The translations under genes were made by a program, and so were the position numbers. A stretch of DNA of 64,000 bases, taken from the NCBI RefSeq assembly GCF_022436675.1, contig NZ_JAKUJZ010000001.1, positions 1-64,000 of the forward strand, given 5' to 3'. Positions 1 to 8,353 of this stretch are shown piece by piece. Source of the stretch: Rheinheimera hassiensis. GTDB taxonomy: Bacteria > Pseudomonadota > Gammaproteobacteria > Enterobacterales > Alteromonadaceae. The notes beneath the pieces were generated by a model. That model had not been told where the DNA came from. It saw only the letters and a list, made by a program, of their open reading frames with translations, and did not search any database. Each line of letters starts with the position of its first letter. The first letter of the stretch is position 1.

Positions 1-102
1 TTGGCGACCGATCTGATCGCGCAAACCGCATTGAGTTCCTTTCCCTTAGTGATCTACTGTTAGGAACAGTTATTTAGCGCATTAATAGAAGTCATTTATT
101 AT

Positions 103-894
103 TTGAGTGACTTCCTTCTGCACTACGCATTGCTTTTAACCGCCACCAGTGTACTTGCAATGGCGCTTCTTGAAATGTGGAAGAATATCTTTAATAGCAG
201 GGAAAAGTTCCACATGCGTCAGATTCACAAATGGATTACTGAAACGTCGCTCCCTCTTGAAACATCACAAAATCAGTCTGAGCATCCCGAAGGACTGCAA
301 AACAATGTATATCGGCAACTTATTTTGCTTACTACTGGCGAACGTCTTGATGCTAGTTTCACTCTTGACGGGATTAAAGACGAACATTTTAAACTCATAC
401 CAAAAAACGCTCTGTTTGCGCTTGAGCTTGAAAAAATGATGGGTCAAATCCAGGAAGCTGCGGATTCAGCGCTCTCAGATCCAAACCTTTACCCTCAACT
501 CTATCAATTTCTCACCCAAGGAGCTTATAAGGAAGACATTTTACAATGGCTGACGGAGTCAACCTTTACCCCTGATGCAAATAACAATGATCACCAGGCC
601 ATGAAGAAGCGTGCAGATGTCTTTAGTCGACTGAGCAAGCTTGCGAAGCGGAGATTAGACTGTCTGCAAATTGAAATGAAGTTTGTATGGAGTCATAGCA
701 ATCAGAGACACTCAATTATTTTAGGGGGCGTCCTGCTTTTTATTAGCTTAATTTATCTTGAAATTACGACAGGTAATGAGACCGGCCCCTTGGATTGGTT
801 ACGAATACTGATCGCATCACTTATCGGTGGTATAGTCGCTCCTGTTGCAAAAGATTTAGTAGTAGCACTAAGAAAGGTCCGTCAAAGTGGCTAG
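103..894 (+). CDS. Predicted membrane protein, partner of a hydrolase
   Basis: This 263-residue protein is not recognised as a named family. It has a hydrophobic N-terminal segment (about residues 5-23), a long soluble helical middle part, and two hydrophobic segments near the C terminus (about 203-222 and 230-250), so it should sit in the inner membrane with a large cytoplasmic domain. The start is TTG; the next in-frame ATG, at residue 20, would remove the first membrane segment. Its end overlaps the start of the downstream alpha/beta hydrolase by 8 bases, so the two are translationally coupled and probably work together. The coding region is AT-rich like the rest of the island. A role in defence is only suggested by the neighbourhood. 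Confidence 0.6.
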   Translation: MSDFLLHYALLLTATSVLAMALLEMWKNIFNSREKFHMRQIHKWITETSLPLETSQNQSEHPEGLQNNVYRQLILLTTGERLDASFTLDGIKDEHFKLIPKNALFALELEKMMGQIQEAADSALSDPNLYPQLYQFLTQGAYKEDILQWLTESTFTPDANNNDHQAMKKRADVFSRLSKLAKRRLDCLQIEMKFVWSHSNQRHSIILGGVLLFISLIYLEITTGNETGPLDWLRILIASLIGGIVAPVAKDLVVALRKVRQSG

Positions 895-1801
895 ATACGT
901 TGGCGTTCCCAAAGGTTATCCGTCTGGTGTAGTCTATCAGCTCCGTCAAAGTTTTGAAGGAGGGGACCTTCGGCAAAGTTTATTGATGGAACCGAGTAAT
1001 AAAGGTTTTGATAGGCGCGAGATAGTTGTTTTGGTGCATGGATTTAATAACCATTACGGCGAAGCCGCAGTTGCTTATGAGGGGTTTCGCAAACGGCAAT
1101 ATAGCCTGAACTCAAGTCTGCAACCAGCATCACTTCAATCAATTTTGGCTGACGTACATTGGCCGGGAGATGCAGCTTGGGGCTTGTTCGATATTGCTGA
1201 TTTTTTGGTTTATCCTTATGCAGTTGGCACAGCGAAGAAAGCTGGTGCAATACTCGCGAAGTTTCTTATGCAAATGCCAAACCTTGAAATTGTCCACTTC
1301 ATTGGACACTCCCTCGGCTGCAGAGTAGTACTCGAAACAATTAGGAAGCTTGGGGCTCGGCCACAAGTCGGGAAACTATGTTTAATGGCAGCCGCCGTAC
1401 CTGTTTTTCAAGTGGAATACGGGGGACGCCTTGCTTCAGCAATAGCCCGTGCTAAACATGTATTAGTGCTTCATTCTAGTAGCGATTTAGTTCTAAAAGC
1501 GGCCTTCCCCCCCGGCCAATTTGCAGCGGGCCGTGGTGAGGGTTTTTTTCCTGTGGCATTAGGTCGTGATAAACCACCACCAACGGTTGCGGGAATGTTG
1601 AGTGAAAAAGAGGTTAAGGGGGCAAAGCATAGTGATTATTGGGGGCATCAACTTACTAAGCAATCACAGGATGCTGCAGCATATACTGCGGAGTTTATAG
1701 GCTTTGACATCAACTTCAGAAGCATCGGGAAACGTAATTCAGCTAAGGCTATGAAATTTTGTGCATCACGTAACGTAAGTGAAAGTAGAACTCTTGGTTG
1801 A
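887..1801 (+). CDS. Alpha/beta hydrolase (DUF900-like)
   Basis: A 304-residue predicted serine hydrolase. An early strand ends in LVHGFNNHY (oxyanion region), and the nucleophile elbow is GHSLGC, around residue 140, the classic G-x-S-x-G arrangement. A later HSSSD segment and HSDYWGHQ are plausible positions for the acid and the catalytic His. This resembles the DUF900/lipase-like alpha/beta hydrolases, so an ester, lipid or peptide substrate is possible. There is no signal peptide, so it acts in the cytoplasm or at the inner face of the membrane with the upstream membrane protein, whose reading frame it overlaps by 8 bases. Substrate and biological role are unknown. The pairing suggests a two-gene membrane/lipase module. 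Confidence 0.65.
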   Translation: MARYVGVPKGYPSGVVYQLRQSFEGGDLRQSLLMEPSNKGFDRREIVVLVHGFNNHYGEAAVAYEGFRKRQYSLNSSLQPASLQSILADVHWPGDAAWGLFDIADFLVYPYAVGTAKKAGAILAKFLMQMPNLEIVHFIGHSLGCRVVLETIRKLGARPQVGKLCLMAAAVPVFQVEYGGRLASAIARAKHVLVLHSSSDLVLKAAFPPGQFAAGRGEGFFPVALGRDKPPPTVAGMLSEKEVKGAKHSDYWGHQLTKQSQDAAAYTAEFIGFDINFRSIGKRNSAKAMKFCASRNVSESRTLG

Positions 1802-1891
1802 TATTTTTGTTCATGATTATTATCTGTCTTAGCCCACTTGTATATGTGTGTTTTTACAGTCCCTCGATCTGGATGAGATTTGCAATTTAAA

Positions 1892-1950
1892 TTGGATTGG
1901 TCTTAATGTCATCTGACACTTTTCATGATCGAGCTTGATCAAATCTGACA
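1892..1950. repeat. 59-bp dispersed repeat, copy A1
   Basis: These 59 bases recur in the same orientation at 8067-8125 with two mismatches. The unit contains the near-palindrome TGATCGAGCTTGATCA and ends in TCTGACA, which is also present about 27 bases earlier. Read on the minus strand it begins TGTCAGAT and contains repeated sub-motifs, like the multiple terminal repeats of some IS families such as IS21, but no transposase is attached. The surrounding intergenic stretch (1802-2311) otherwise shows no gene. Confidence 0.8.
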
Positions 1951-2311
1951 ATCAGCTTAGTGCCAAAAGCGGATATTCACTGAGATGCGATTAAATCGGC
2001 GCTTTTCACTGAAAGCGGACGTTACTTGAAAAACGTGACTCTCGGATTTCGAGTTTTTCTAAACCTCAGGATATTGTCAAAACGTCAAAATACGTAGATT
2101 GTCCATTTCTCGTTTCTGAAGGTTACCAAGGTTAAGAATATAACGAAGTAACAAAATTTAGTTAGCAACTACAGCTGCACATTCAGATTGTAGAGTTCAA
2201 TGTACTGAAAATCATATTTACAAGTACATGGTTCGACAAATAAAAGTAATATGGATTAAGATTGAATATCAACCATATCCACTGGAATAGCTACTTAAAG
2301 GGATATTAAAC

Positions 2312-5300
2312 GTGCGTTTCTTTAAAGATGGTCCAAGTATTCCAGATCTACTGCTTGAACGGCGAGATCAGGGACGAGTTGTGTTTCTGTGTGGAGCAGG
2401 AGTTTCTTTGAATGCAGGAATGCCTACTTTCTATGAGCTAACAAAACATGTAGTTGATTCCTTCGATCCACCTAAAGATTCTACAGTGGAGTCTGAGTTT
2501 AGACTTTGGATTGAAGATTATGAGAGTAAACAAAATCGCCCGAAGGCTCCTCTTGACCAGATCTTTCATCTCCTCTATCAGGAATATGGTCGAGAGGACG
2601 TCAATGCTTTGGTTGCAGAACGACTTTGGCGTGCCAGAGCTTACGATGTCAAAAGTAAAGAACATAATATAATTACGAAAATATCGACTGACCAAAATGG
2701 CAAACCGCAGGTCGTAACTACCAACTTCGACTTGCTTTTCGAACCTGATTTGATATGTGCAGAAGGGAAGATTTATGAACCACCTGCCTTTCCCGACATT
2801 AACCTCGGTGTACCTTTAACTGGCATCACCTATCTACACGGCCGCCTTCAAAACCCAGATGTCAAGCTGCATCCTTATGTACTGAGTAGTGCCGATTTTG
2901 GGCGAGCCTATTTATCTGAGGGGTGGGCTACCAACTTTATTCGATCGTTATTAAAAAGTTACACAGTTGTTCTTCTGGGCTATCAAGCTGAAGATCCGCC
3001 AGTGAAGTATTTGCTTCAGGGGCTTAATCATAATGGCCTTTCAGACAGATCAAATCTTTATGCTTTTGATAAGGGAGAGCCCGAAAATATAGAAGCTAAG
3101 TGGAGGGATCGCGGTGTAACAGCTATTGCCTGCAAAGATTACCCAAGTCTTTGGCAAAGTCTTGAAGCTTGGGCGGAGCGAGCCGACAATCCACGACTGT
3201 GGAGGTCCAATGTAATTAACTTGGCTATGAAGGGCCCTCGCCAGCTTTCAGCTTTTGAACGAGGCCAAGTGATCCATTTAGTCAGAACAACCGCTGGAGC
3301 TCGTTTGTTTGCAAAAGCTAATCCTCTTCCTCCGCCAGAATGGTTGTGTGTTTTTGATGCCTGGTGTCGCGTAGGTAAAGTGAGCAAAGATTATTTAGAT
3401 AACGGAGAAATTTTTGATCCATTACTGGAGTACGGCCTAGATGATGACCCTCCAAGGCCTTCTGATGCTGATAAAGAGTCCAATTGGGTCTACGACCATA
3501 TTCTGGAATGGCGCCGAAGCGACACTAATCCATCAACTTTTCATAGACTCGGAAATCGGCAAATAGCTGGCTCTGAAAGCATGCCACCAAGACTACTCCA
3601 TCTATGCAACTGGATTACAAAGCATTTAGACAGCCCTATTGCCGCATGGTGGGCGGCCCGCCAAAGTGGACTACATCCGAGGCTTATGGCCAGTATAGAG
3701 AGGGAACTCCAAAGAAATCTGCAATTTCACCCGGAAGCTCGTCGTACTTGGAGTCTTATTATTAAATATCAATCTGATAGCAGAAACTTTCGTTGGGATT
3801 CTGGCTGGTACGATGTTAAAAAAAGAATTAAAAACGAAGGCTGGACTCCTGCAGTACTCCGATACTTCGAAGAAGTAACAGAACCCATCTTATCGTTGGA
3901 GCCTCCTATAGGTATTAAGGTGTCGAAACCACCATTCGGCAGCTGGGAGGACTCGACTACCGAGAGTTTTCCGCGCTGGACTGTGAAATTTCCTGATAGA
4001 CATAGTGAAGAACTTGTTGTGCCTGACTTGGTGATAGGAGCTGTTTTTCGTGTTGCTGAGAGACATTTCCACCATGCTGCCGGGCTTCTAGAGGACACAA
4101 ACACATTATATTTCTCTGCTCCGACGTGTTATCCAGATCGAGAGGTTGAAGGCCAAAACCATGAGCGCCATGAAGTGTTTAGATGGTTCCTCGAATTGTT
4201 TGCTCGAATGGCCTCAAACTTCCCTGAGATCACGCGAGGGTATGTAGCTACATGGCCTCGCGAAGATAGGTTTTACTTTAGGAAACTTAAGCTATTCGCA
4301 CTGAGTCATGTTGAGCTATTTGAAGCCGATGAGGCAGCTGAAAGTTTGCTGAACCTTTCGCAAGAGTGCTTTTGGGATATGAATGTACGTCGAGAGTTAT
4401 TGTTCTTGATCAGTGACCGATGGGAAAGCTTTTCTGTCGAAAATAAAACTGCTCTTGCAGATCGGCTACTTAACGGACCAGACAAAGAGGAACATTGGTC
4501 TGACGAAGAATACCCAACAATCAATAACGAAATAGCGAGTCAGTACACACGTTGGTTGGTTTTACAAGGTAAATGTCTGATGGAAAATCAAACAAGTCGA
4601 TTGGAGGGTATGATATCGAGGATCCCGAGTTGGAACGATGGCTGGACATCCAGTTTGGTTAAAGAGCATTATGGATATGTTAGGCGCATTGGAACAGATG
4701 AGGCGCCTGCAACCATTATCGATTTGCCGGTTAGTGAGGTGGTGGTCAGAGCGAAGGCTGAACATGGGCGTGATTTAGACAGCTTTACGAATAGACAGCC
4801 TTTCAATGGTTTAGTTAAAGCCAATCCACGTAAGGCGCTGTCATCGCTTTCTTATGTGGCTAGGAGCGGTGAATACCCTCGAGAATTTTGGTCTGCTTTG
4901 ATTGGTGATTGGCCAGATGGAGTTCCCCCAAGGCTTTTCCGTGTATTTTTGCATCGGCTCGGACGCCTACCTTATGAAGCTATTCGTGAATTACGACATT
5001 CAGTTGGGAGTTGGCTTCGGGACAAACTACTTTCAGCGGTGGTTTTTGAACCAGAGCTTGCCTGGAATACGTTTGATCACCTAGTTTCCGGGTTGATTTC
5101 TGAAGATGGGGTTGCGACCCGCAGTGCAATTGAGGAAGTTCGAAGTGGTGGAACGGTTATTGAACGCTCACGCAGAACCATGGATTACGCAATAAACAGC
5201 CCTATCGGGCATGCGATGCAAGGATTACACAATACTCTAGATTCTCTGAAACTGAATCAAGAGGAAGGAATACCAGAAAGGTTTAAATTTCGAATTGAGC

Positions 5301-6127
5301 GCTTGGTTGCAGCCCCAGGTGAAGGAAAAGATCACGCAGTCGCTATTCTAACTAGGCAAATTAAGTGGCTGCTTTATTTGGATCCTGCGTGGGTAAGAGA
5401 CAGAGTTGTTCCCTGGTTCGACTTTGATAACTATTTTTCGGAGCCGGCTTGGAATGGATATCTTTTTGCAGCAGAGCTCCCACCACAAGAGATTGGGGCT
5501 GCTCTCAAGCCAAAGTTGCTGTATTTGTTCCCGGCTCTTTATAGATGGAGTTGGGGTGAAAATCTTGCGAGGATCGCAACTCAGATTATTATTAACCTTG
5601 CTGTATTTCGAAGCGATAAACCAGATGGATTGAATGCTAAAGAAGCTCGCCATTGTTTGCGCAGTATGAATGATCGAACCCGGCAGGATGCAGTGTGGCA
5701 GCTTGGTAACATAGGACGCACAGAAAATAATGGTTGGTCTAAGCATGTTATACCGTTTATCAACACAGTCTGGCCAAGAGAGCGCAAATTCATAACCTCT
5801 AATTTGGTATTTTCCTGGGTATCTCTACTGGAGCGTACCGATGAGCGGTTTCCCGAAGTTCTAAGAGCTGTTCGCCGCTATTTAGTGCCTGTAGAGCGTG
5901 AGAGCCACTGGCTCTATAACTTCGGCCGGGAAGCTAGCGAAGAACAGCTTCTGACGAAAAAGTATCCTGCAGACGTTTTAGAATTGCTTGATGCAGTTAT
6001 CCCCAACAGTGCCGAAGACATTCCATATGATCTAGCCCTAGTACTCGACCTTATCGAAGAAACAGCCCCAATGCTTGTTAGTGATCGTCGGTTCTTGCGC
6101 TTGGTTGGTTTGATAGAACAGACATAG
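2312..6127 (+). CDS. Large SIR2-domain defence-type protein
   Basis: A 1271-residue protein. About residues 10-275 form a SIR2-like (SIR2_2) fold: the NAD-binding FLCGAGVSLNAG motif near the N terminus, TTNFDLLFE, the catalytic-type YLHG histidine, and a later LLGYQAEDPP segment. The remaining roughly 1000 residues are helical and not recognisable. SIR2 domains on large proteins in islands are typically NADases that deplete NAD+ during phage infection (DSR-type and related systems), with the C-terminal part as phage sensor. The start is GTG, preceded by AAAGGGA. It stands alone between a 59-bp and a 72-bp repeat. NADase activity is expected from the family. The trigger is unknown. Confidence 0.8.
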   Translation: MRFFKDGPSIPDLLLERRDQGRVVFLCGAGVSLNAGMPTFYELTKHVVDSFDPPKDSTVESEFRLWIEDYESKQNRPKAPLDQIFHLLYQEYGREDVNALVAERLWRARAYDVKSKEHNIITKISTDQNGKPQVVTTNFDLLFEPDLICAEGKIYEPPAFPDINLGVPLTGITYLHGRLQNPDVKLHPYVLSSADFGRAYLSEGWATNFIRSLLKSYTVVLLGYQAEDPPVKYLLQGLNHNGLSDRSNLYAFDKGEPENIEAKWRDRGVTAIACKDYPSLWQSLEAWAERADNPRLWRSNVINLAMKGPRQLSAFERGQVIHLVRTTAGARLFAKANPLPPPEWLCVFDAWCRVGKVSKDYLDNGEIFDPLLEYGLDDDPPRPSDADKESNWVYDHILEWRRSDTNPSTFHRLGNRQIAGSESMPPRLLHLCNWITKHLDSPIAAWWAARQSGLHPRLMASIERELQRNLQFHPEARRTWSLIIKYQSDSRNFRWDSGWYDVKKRIKNEGWTPAVLRYFEEVTEPILSLEPPIGIKVSKPPFGSWEDSTTESFPRWTVKFPDRHSEELVVPDLVIGAVFRVAERHFHHAAGLLEDTNTLYFSAPTCYPDREVEGQNHERHEVFRWFLELFARMASNFPEITRGYVATWPREDRFYFRKLKLFALSHVELFEADEAAESLLNLSQECFWDMNVRRELLFLISDRWESFSVENKTALADRLLNGPDKEEHWSDEEYPTINNEIASQYTRWLVLQGKCLMENQTSRLEGMISRIPSWNDGWTSSLVKEHYGYVRRIGTDEAPATIIDLPVSEVVVRAKAEHGRDLDSFTNRQPFNGLVKANPRKALSSLSYVARSGEYPREFWSALIGDWPDGVPPRLFRVFLHRLGRLPYEAIRELRHSVGSWLRDKLLSAVVFEPELAWNTFDHLVSGLISEDGVATRSAIEEVRSGGTVIERSRRTMDYAINSPIGHAMQGLHNTLDSLKLNQEEGIPERFKFRIERLVAAPGEGKDHAVAILTRQIKWLLYLDPAWVRDRVVPWFDFDNYFSEPAWNGYLFAAELPPQEIGAALKPKLLYLFPALYRWSWGENLARIATQIIINLAVFRSDKPDGLNAKEARHCLRSMNDRTRQDAVWQLGNIGRTENNGWSKHVIPFINTVWPRERKFITSNLVFSWVSLLERTDERFPEVLRAVRRYLVPVERESHWLYNFGREASEEQLLTKKYPADVLELLDAVIPNSAEDIPYDLALVLDLIEETAPMLVSDRRFLRLVGLIEQT

Positions 6128-6261
6128 GGTAGTGACACACTGAATTGGGTCAGTTAAGTAGAGGTTTTTTCACATGCTGAGTTCACAAAAGACGAATGTC
6201 TGCAACTAAGGCAAAGTAGATATTCGTTTTTTCGAGATCGCCTGAATGAACAGCAGCTTCT

Positions 6262-6333
6262 CGCTCATAACTGACTGTCGGGTTAGATTGGAACCTCTCG
6301 GCTAAACTGTCAGATCAGATATGAGCCACTACA
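6262..6333. repeat. 72-bp hairpin repeat, copy B1
   Basis: These 72 bases are found again at 9768-9839 in the same orientation with two differences. Nested inverted segments (GCTCATA/TATGAGC, CTGAC/GTCAG, TTAG/CTAA, GGTT/AACC) would let a single strand fold on itself. It lies just downstream of the SIR2 gene. It does not fit the attC consensus order and has no open frame, so it looks like a small non-coding mobile repeat or recombination site. Confidence 0.75.
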
Positions 6334-6378
6334 TTTAAATACCTTATGAAGAAAGCCCCTGTATATACCAACCTGTTT

Positions 6379-6621
6379 TTAGTTTGCAGTACATGTTTTA
6401 TCTATTAATGTCCCAAGACTCGTCAGTGCATCCTTATAGCAATTGTAGGCATCACCGACTTGATACCATTGGTTACAGCGGTAGCCAGGTAGCATTAACA
6501 CGATCAGCGTTTTACTAGTGTCGGGTTGTAGTTTAGCCAGTGACGGCAAATCCCGGCCAAGGCCGTTCCACACCTTTAGCATGGCAACAGCCTGCTGCTC
6601 TGTAACCCTCTGATTATCCAT
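6379..6621 (-). CDS. Small hypothetical protein (80 aa)
   Basis: An open frame of 80 residues from the ATG at 6621 (a TTG four codons upstream is also possible). It is not recognised. The protein is soluble, has three cysteines in its C-terminal half, and contains an MLPGYRCNQWYQVGDAYNCY segment of unusual aromatic and cysteine content. No signal peptide is visible and there is no clear ribosome binding site. It is the only frame on this strand between the SIR2 gene and the AHH toxin gene. Whether it is expressed is uncertain. Confidence 0.4.
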   Translation of the reverse strand: MDNQRVTEQQAVAMLKVWNGLGRDLPSLAKLQPDTSKTLIVLMLPGYRCNQWYQVGDAYNCYKDALTSLGTLIDKTCTAN

Positions 6622-6736
6622 ATTCAGATCCAATAAGTGAATTATTGGTTAAAAATAGATTTACAAATGATTGATGTCAACCTCCGTAATAACTAAAATA
6701 CTTCCACTTGCTGAAACAAATGAGGGAGTGAACTTC

Positions 6737-7462
6737 ATGATGAAACCGAGCACTACACACAATTTTCCGACTTTGCCTATGCCGCAACGTCCTTTAAATC
6801 CCAGCCCGCTCGAAATGGTTATTTATAATTATGAACTCAAGGCTCGGGCGTTTCACATTGAACGAAATAAGGCCACTCCCGCCAATGAATGTGAAAAAGT
6901 ACGACAAGCTCGGATTGCAAAATGCGAAAGAGACTGGGAACATCTTCGAATAGAACGCAGAAAGATTGGAGTTCAGGTTAAATTACATGAACATCTGCAG
7001 TCATATAGAGACGCATGTTCCTCTATGTCTCAGGAAGAATTAGCTAGAGAAAAGCATCACCCCACTAAAACGTTGAGAAAAAACCTGTTTGCTGCCGGAG
7101 AGCCAAAGCCTAGCCCAATACATGAAGCTCATCACATAATTCCAGGCAAAGGTAGATACTTACAGTATCAAATGATGATTTGCCGTCTCAATTTACACTC
7201 GTATGGGATTGGTATTAACGATCCGAAAAATGGTATGTGGTTAAGAAATTATGAGAAAAATAAACCTGATGATTGGGCTACGCCTGAAGCCTCTGGTCAT
7301 CGGTCATTACATTGCACAGAGTACGAGCATTGGATATCACAGAAGTTTATGAATGATAATGTCCCCGAACATGTTTATGTAGGCTGGCTGAAAGATGTAA
7401 AACGGCGATTAAGGTACGGCGTTTTTTCGTTAGATGATGCGGGCTCCGGAGTTCGCTCATGA
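6737..7462 (+). CDS. AHH-family nuclease toxin
   Basis: The C-terminal part carries the AHH nuclease signature of the HNH/endonuclease VII superfamily: EAHHIIPGKG near residues 130-139, LNLHSYGIGIN, NGMWLRNYE, and a final SGHRSLHCTEYEHW segment. These nucleases are usually tips of polymorphic toxins and should cut DNA or RNA. The N-terminal part is short, basic and helical, with no signal peptide, PAAR, RHS or pre-toxin domain, so this is a stand-alone toxin or a detached cassette. The start at 6737 is chosen because GAGGGAG lies 8 bases upstream; frames extend to TTG 6671. The stop overlaps the next gene by 4 bases, the expected toxin-immunity arrangement. Confidence 0.75.
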   Translation: MMKPSTTHNFPTLPMPQRPLNPSPLEMVIYNYELKARAFHIERNKATPANECEKVRQARIAKCERDWEHLRIERRKIGVQVKLHEHLQSYRDACSSMSQEELAREKHHPTKTLRKNLFAAGEPKPSPIHEAHHIIPGKGRYLQYQMMICRLNLHSYGIGINDPKNGMWLRNYEKNKPDDWATPEASGHRSLHCTEYEHWISQKFMNDNVPEHVYVGWLKDVKRRLRYGVFSLDDAGSGVRS

Positions 7463-8022
7463 TATTCAGAATTGCAGCCCCTAAAAACACTCACGAGCTT
7501 ATCGATTTTGATGTTATTTCAATGGCTAAAATGCTTGGAGATAAAGACTTCAAGTTAGTGAGACGGCTTTCAAACTCAACTGTAAGCATTTTGGACAGGT
7601 GGGTGAAACCCAGTTGTGGTTTCAATAAAAAATACAAGAATGAACCCAGCGACGTTTCGCTTTGGGGAAGTTTTTTGCTTTTGAGTCCATTAGCTTATGA
7701 CTCGCTGTCCTCTGATTTATCTGCTCATGGTGAGTTTTTGCCTATTGATTTGAATGGCACAGATTGGTGGTTGTTTAATTGTTTGGAGTTAGGCAAAGAG
7801 TCTCTTGCTGATTGTGTCCCCCATGAGGCTGCGCACTCAACTGAGTTAGAGAAATTAGTGTTTGATGAGCGCGCGCTGTCTGGCAAGCTAATTTTTAAAT
7901 CTGAACTCGAAGGATGTAAAACTCTGTTTTGTGATGACCGCTTAAAGATGGCTGTTACTCAGCTACCCGTGTGTGGGGTAAATTTCAATACCAATTTGGT
8001 AGAGCAATTTTTAGTATTGTGA
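7459..8022 (+). CDS. Candidate immunity protein (Imm43/DUF1629-like)
   Basis: A 187-residue soluble protein overlapping the AHH nuclease gene by 4 bases (ATGA), so it is co-translated. Several features recall DUF1629/Imm11/Imm43-type immunity proteins: LPIDLNGTDWWLFNCLE in the middle, a following FDERALSGKLIFK, and LFCDDRLKMA near the C terminus. Such proteins bind and block the cognate nuclease toxin in the producing cell. The family call rests on these motifs and on position. No catalytic features are visible. Confidence 0.6.
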   Translation: MIFRIAAPKNTHELIDFDVISMAKMLGDKDFKLVRRLSNSTVSILDRWVKPSCGFNKKYKNEPSDVSLWGSFLLLSPLAYDSLSSDLSAHGEFLPIDLNGTDWWLFNCLELGKESLADCVPHEAAHSTELEKLVFDERALSGKLIFKSELEGCKTLFCDDRLKMAVTQLPVCGVNFNTNLVEQFLVL

Positions 8023-8066
8023 TGTATTGGTAGTCCAAATAGGCATATGGTTTGATGAGGACTTAG

Positions 8067-8125
8067 TTGGATTGGTCTTATTTTCATCTGACACTTTTCA
8101 TGATCGAGCTTGATCAAATCTGACA
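8067..8125. repeat. 59-bp dispersed repeat, copy A2
   Basis: Second copy of the unit at 1892-1950, same orientation, two mismatches. Its TCTGACA tip is separated by only 3 bases from the IS-like end that starts at 8129, so two different mobile-element termini abut here. The two copies bracket the SIR2 gene, the 84-codon minus-strand frame and the AHH toxin/immunity pair as one 6.2-kb block. Confidence 0.8.
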
Positions 8126-8128
8126 GTC

Positions 8129-8200
8129 TGGACTTCCCCTAAAAGACTAGACACGCTTAATTTAGAATACAACTTTAGGAGGGCTCTATGTTCAAGTGAC
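8129..8200 (+). mobile_element. IS left-end remnant (IS3-like)
   Basis: The sequence starts with TGGACTTCCCCTAA, whose exact reverse complement occurs at 23382-23395. Inside it, an AGGAGG ribosome binding site (8177-8182) precedes an ATG at 8188 that meets TGA after three codons. That is what the start of a transposase orfA looks like after decay. No transposase follows. The remaining intergenic bases up to 8353 show nothing recognisable. The IS3-type assignment is a guess from the end sequence. Confidence 0.55.
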
Positions 8201-8353
8201 GTTTTACACCAGAAAATACTCCCCTTATCTCATAGTGATAAACCACCTAATGGGATATTAATTTAGGTCATTGTTAGTTTATGGGTACATAGTCCTACTT
8301 TTTAAGTTTTACAACTATCGGTAAAACAGACATTATTAATGAAATAAGTACAG

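Noticed and set aside
1-63. Open plus-strand frame of 20 codons entering from the left edge and ending in TAG
   Set aside because: Too short to tell a gene tail from chance; no recognisable residues.
6262-6333. Integron attC site
   Set aside because: The GTT-type and AAC-type core boxes appear in reversed order and the right-hand one does not fit the consensus; no integron integrase is present.
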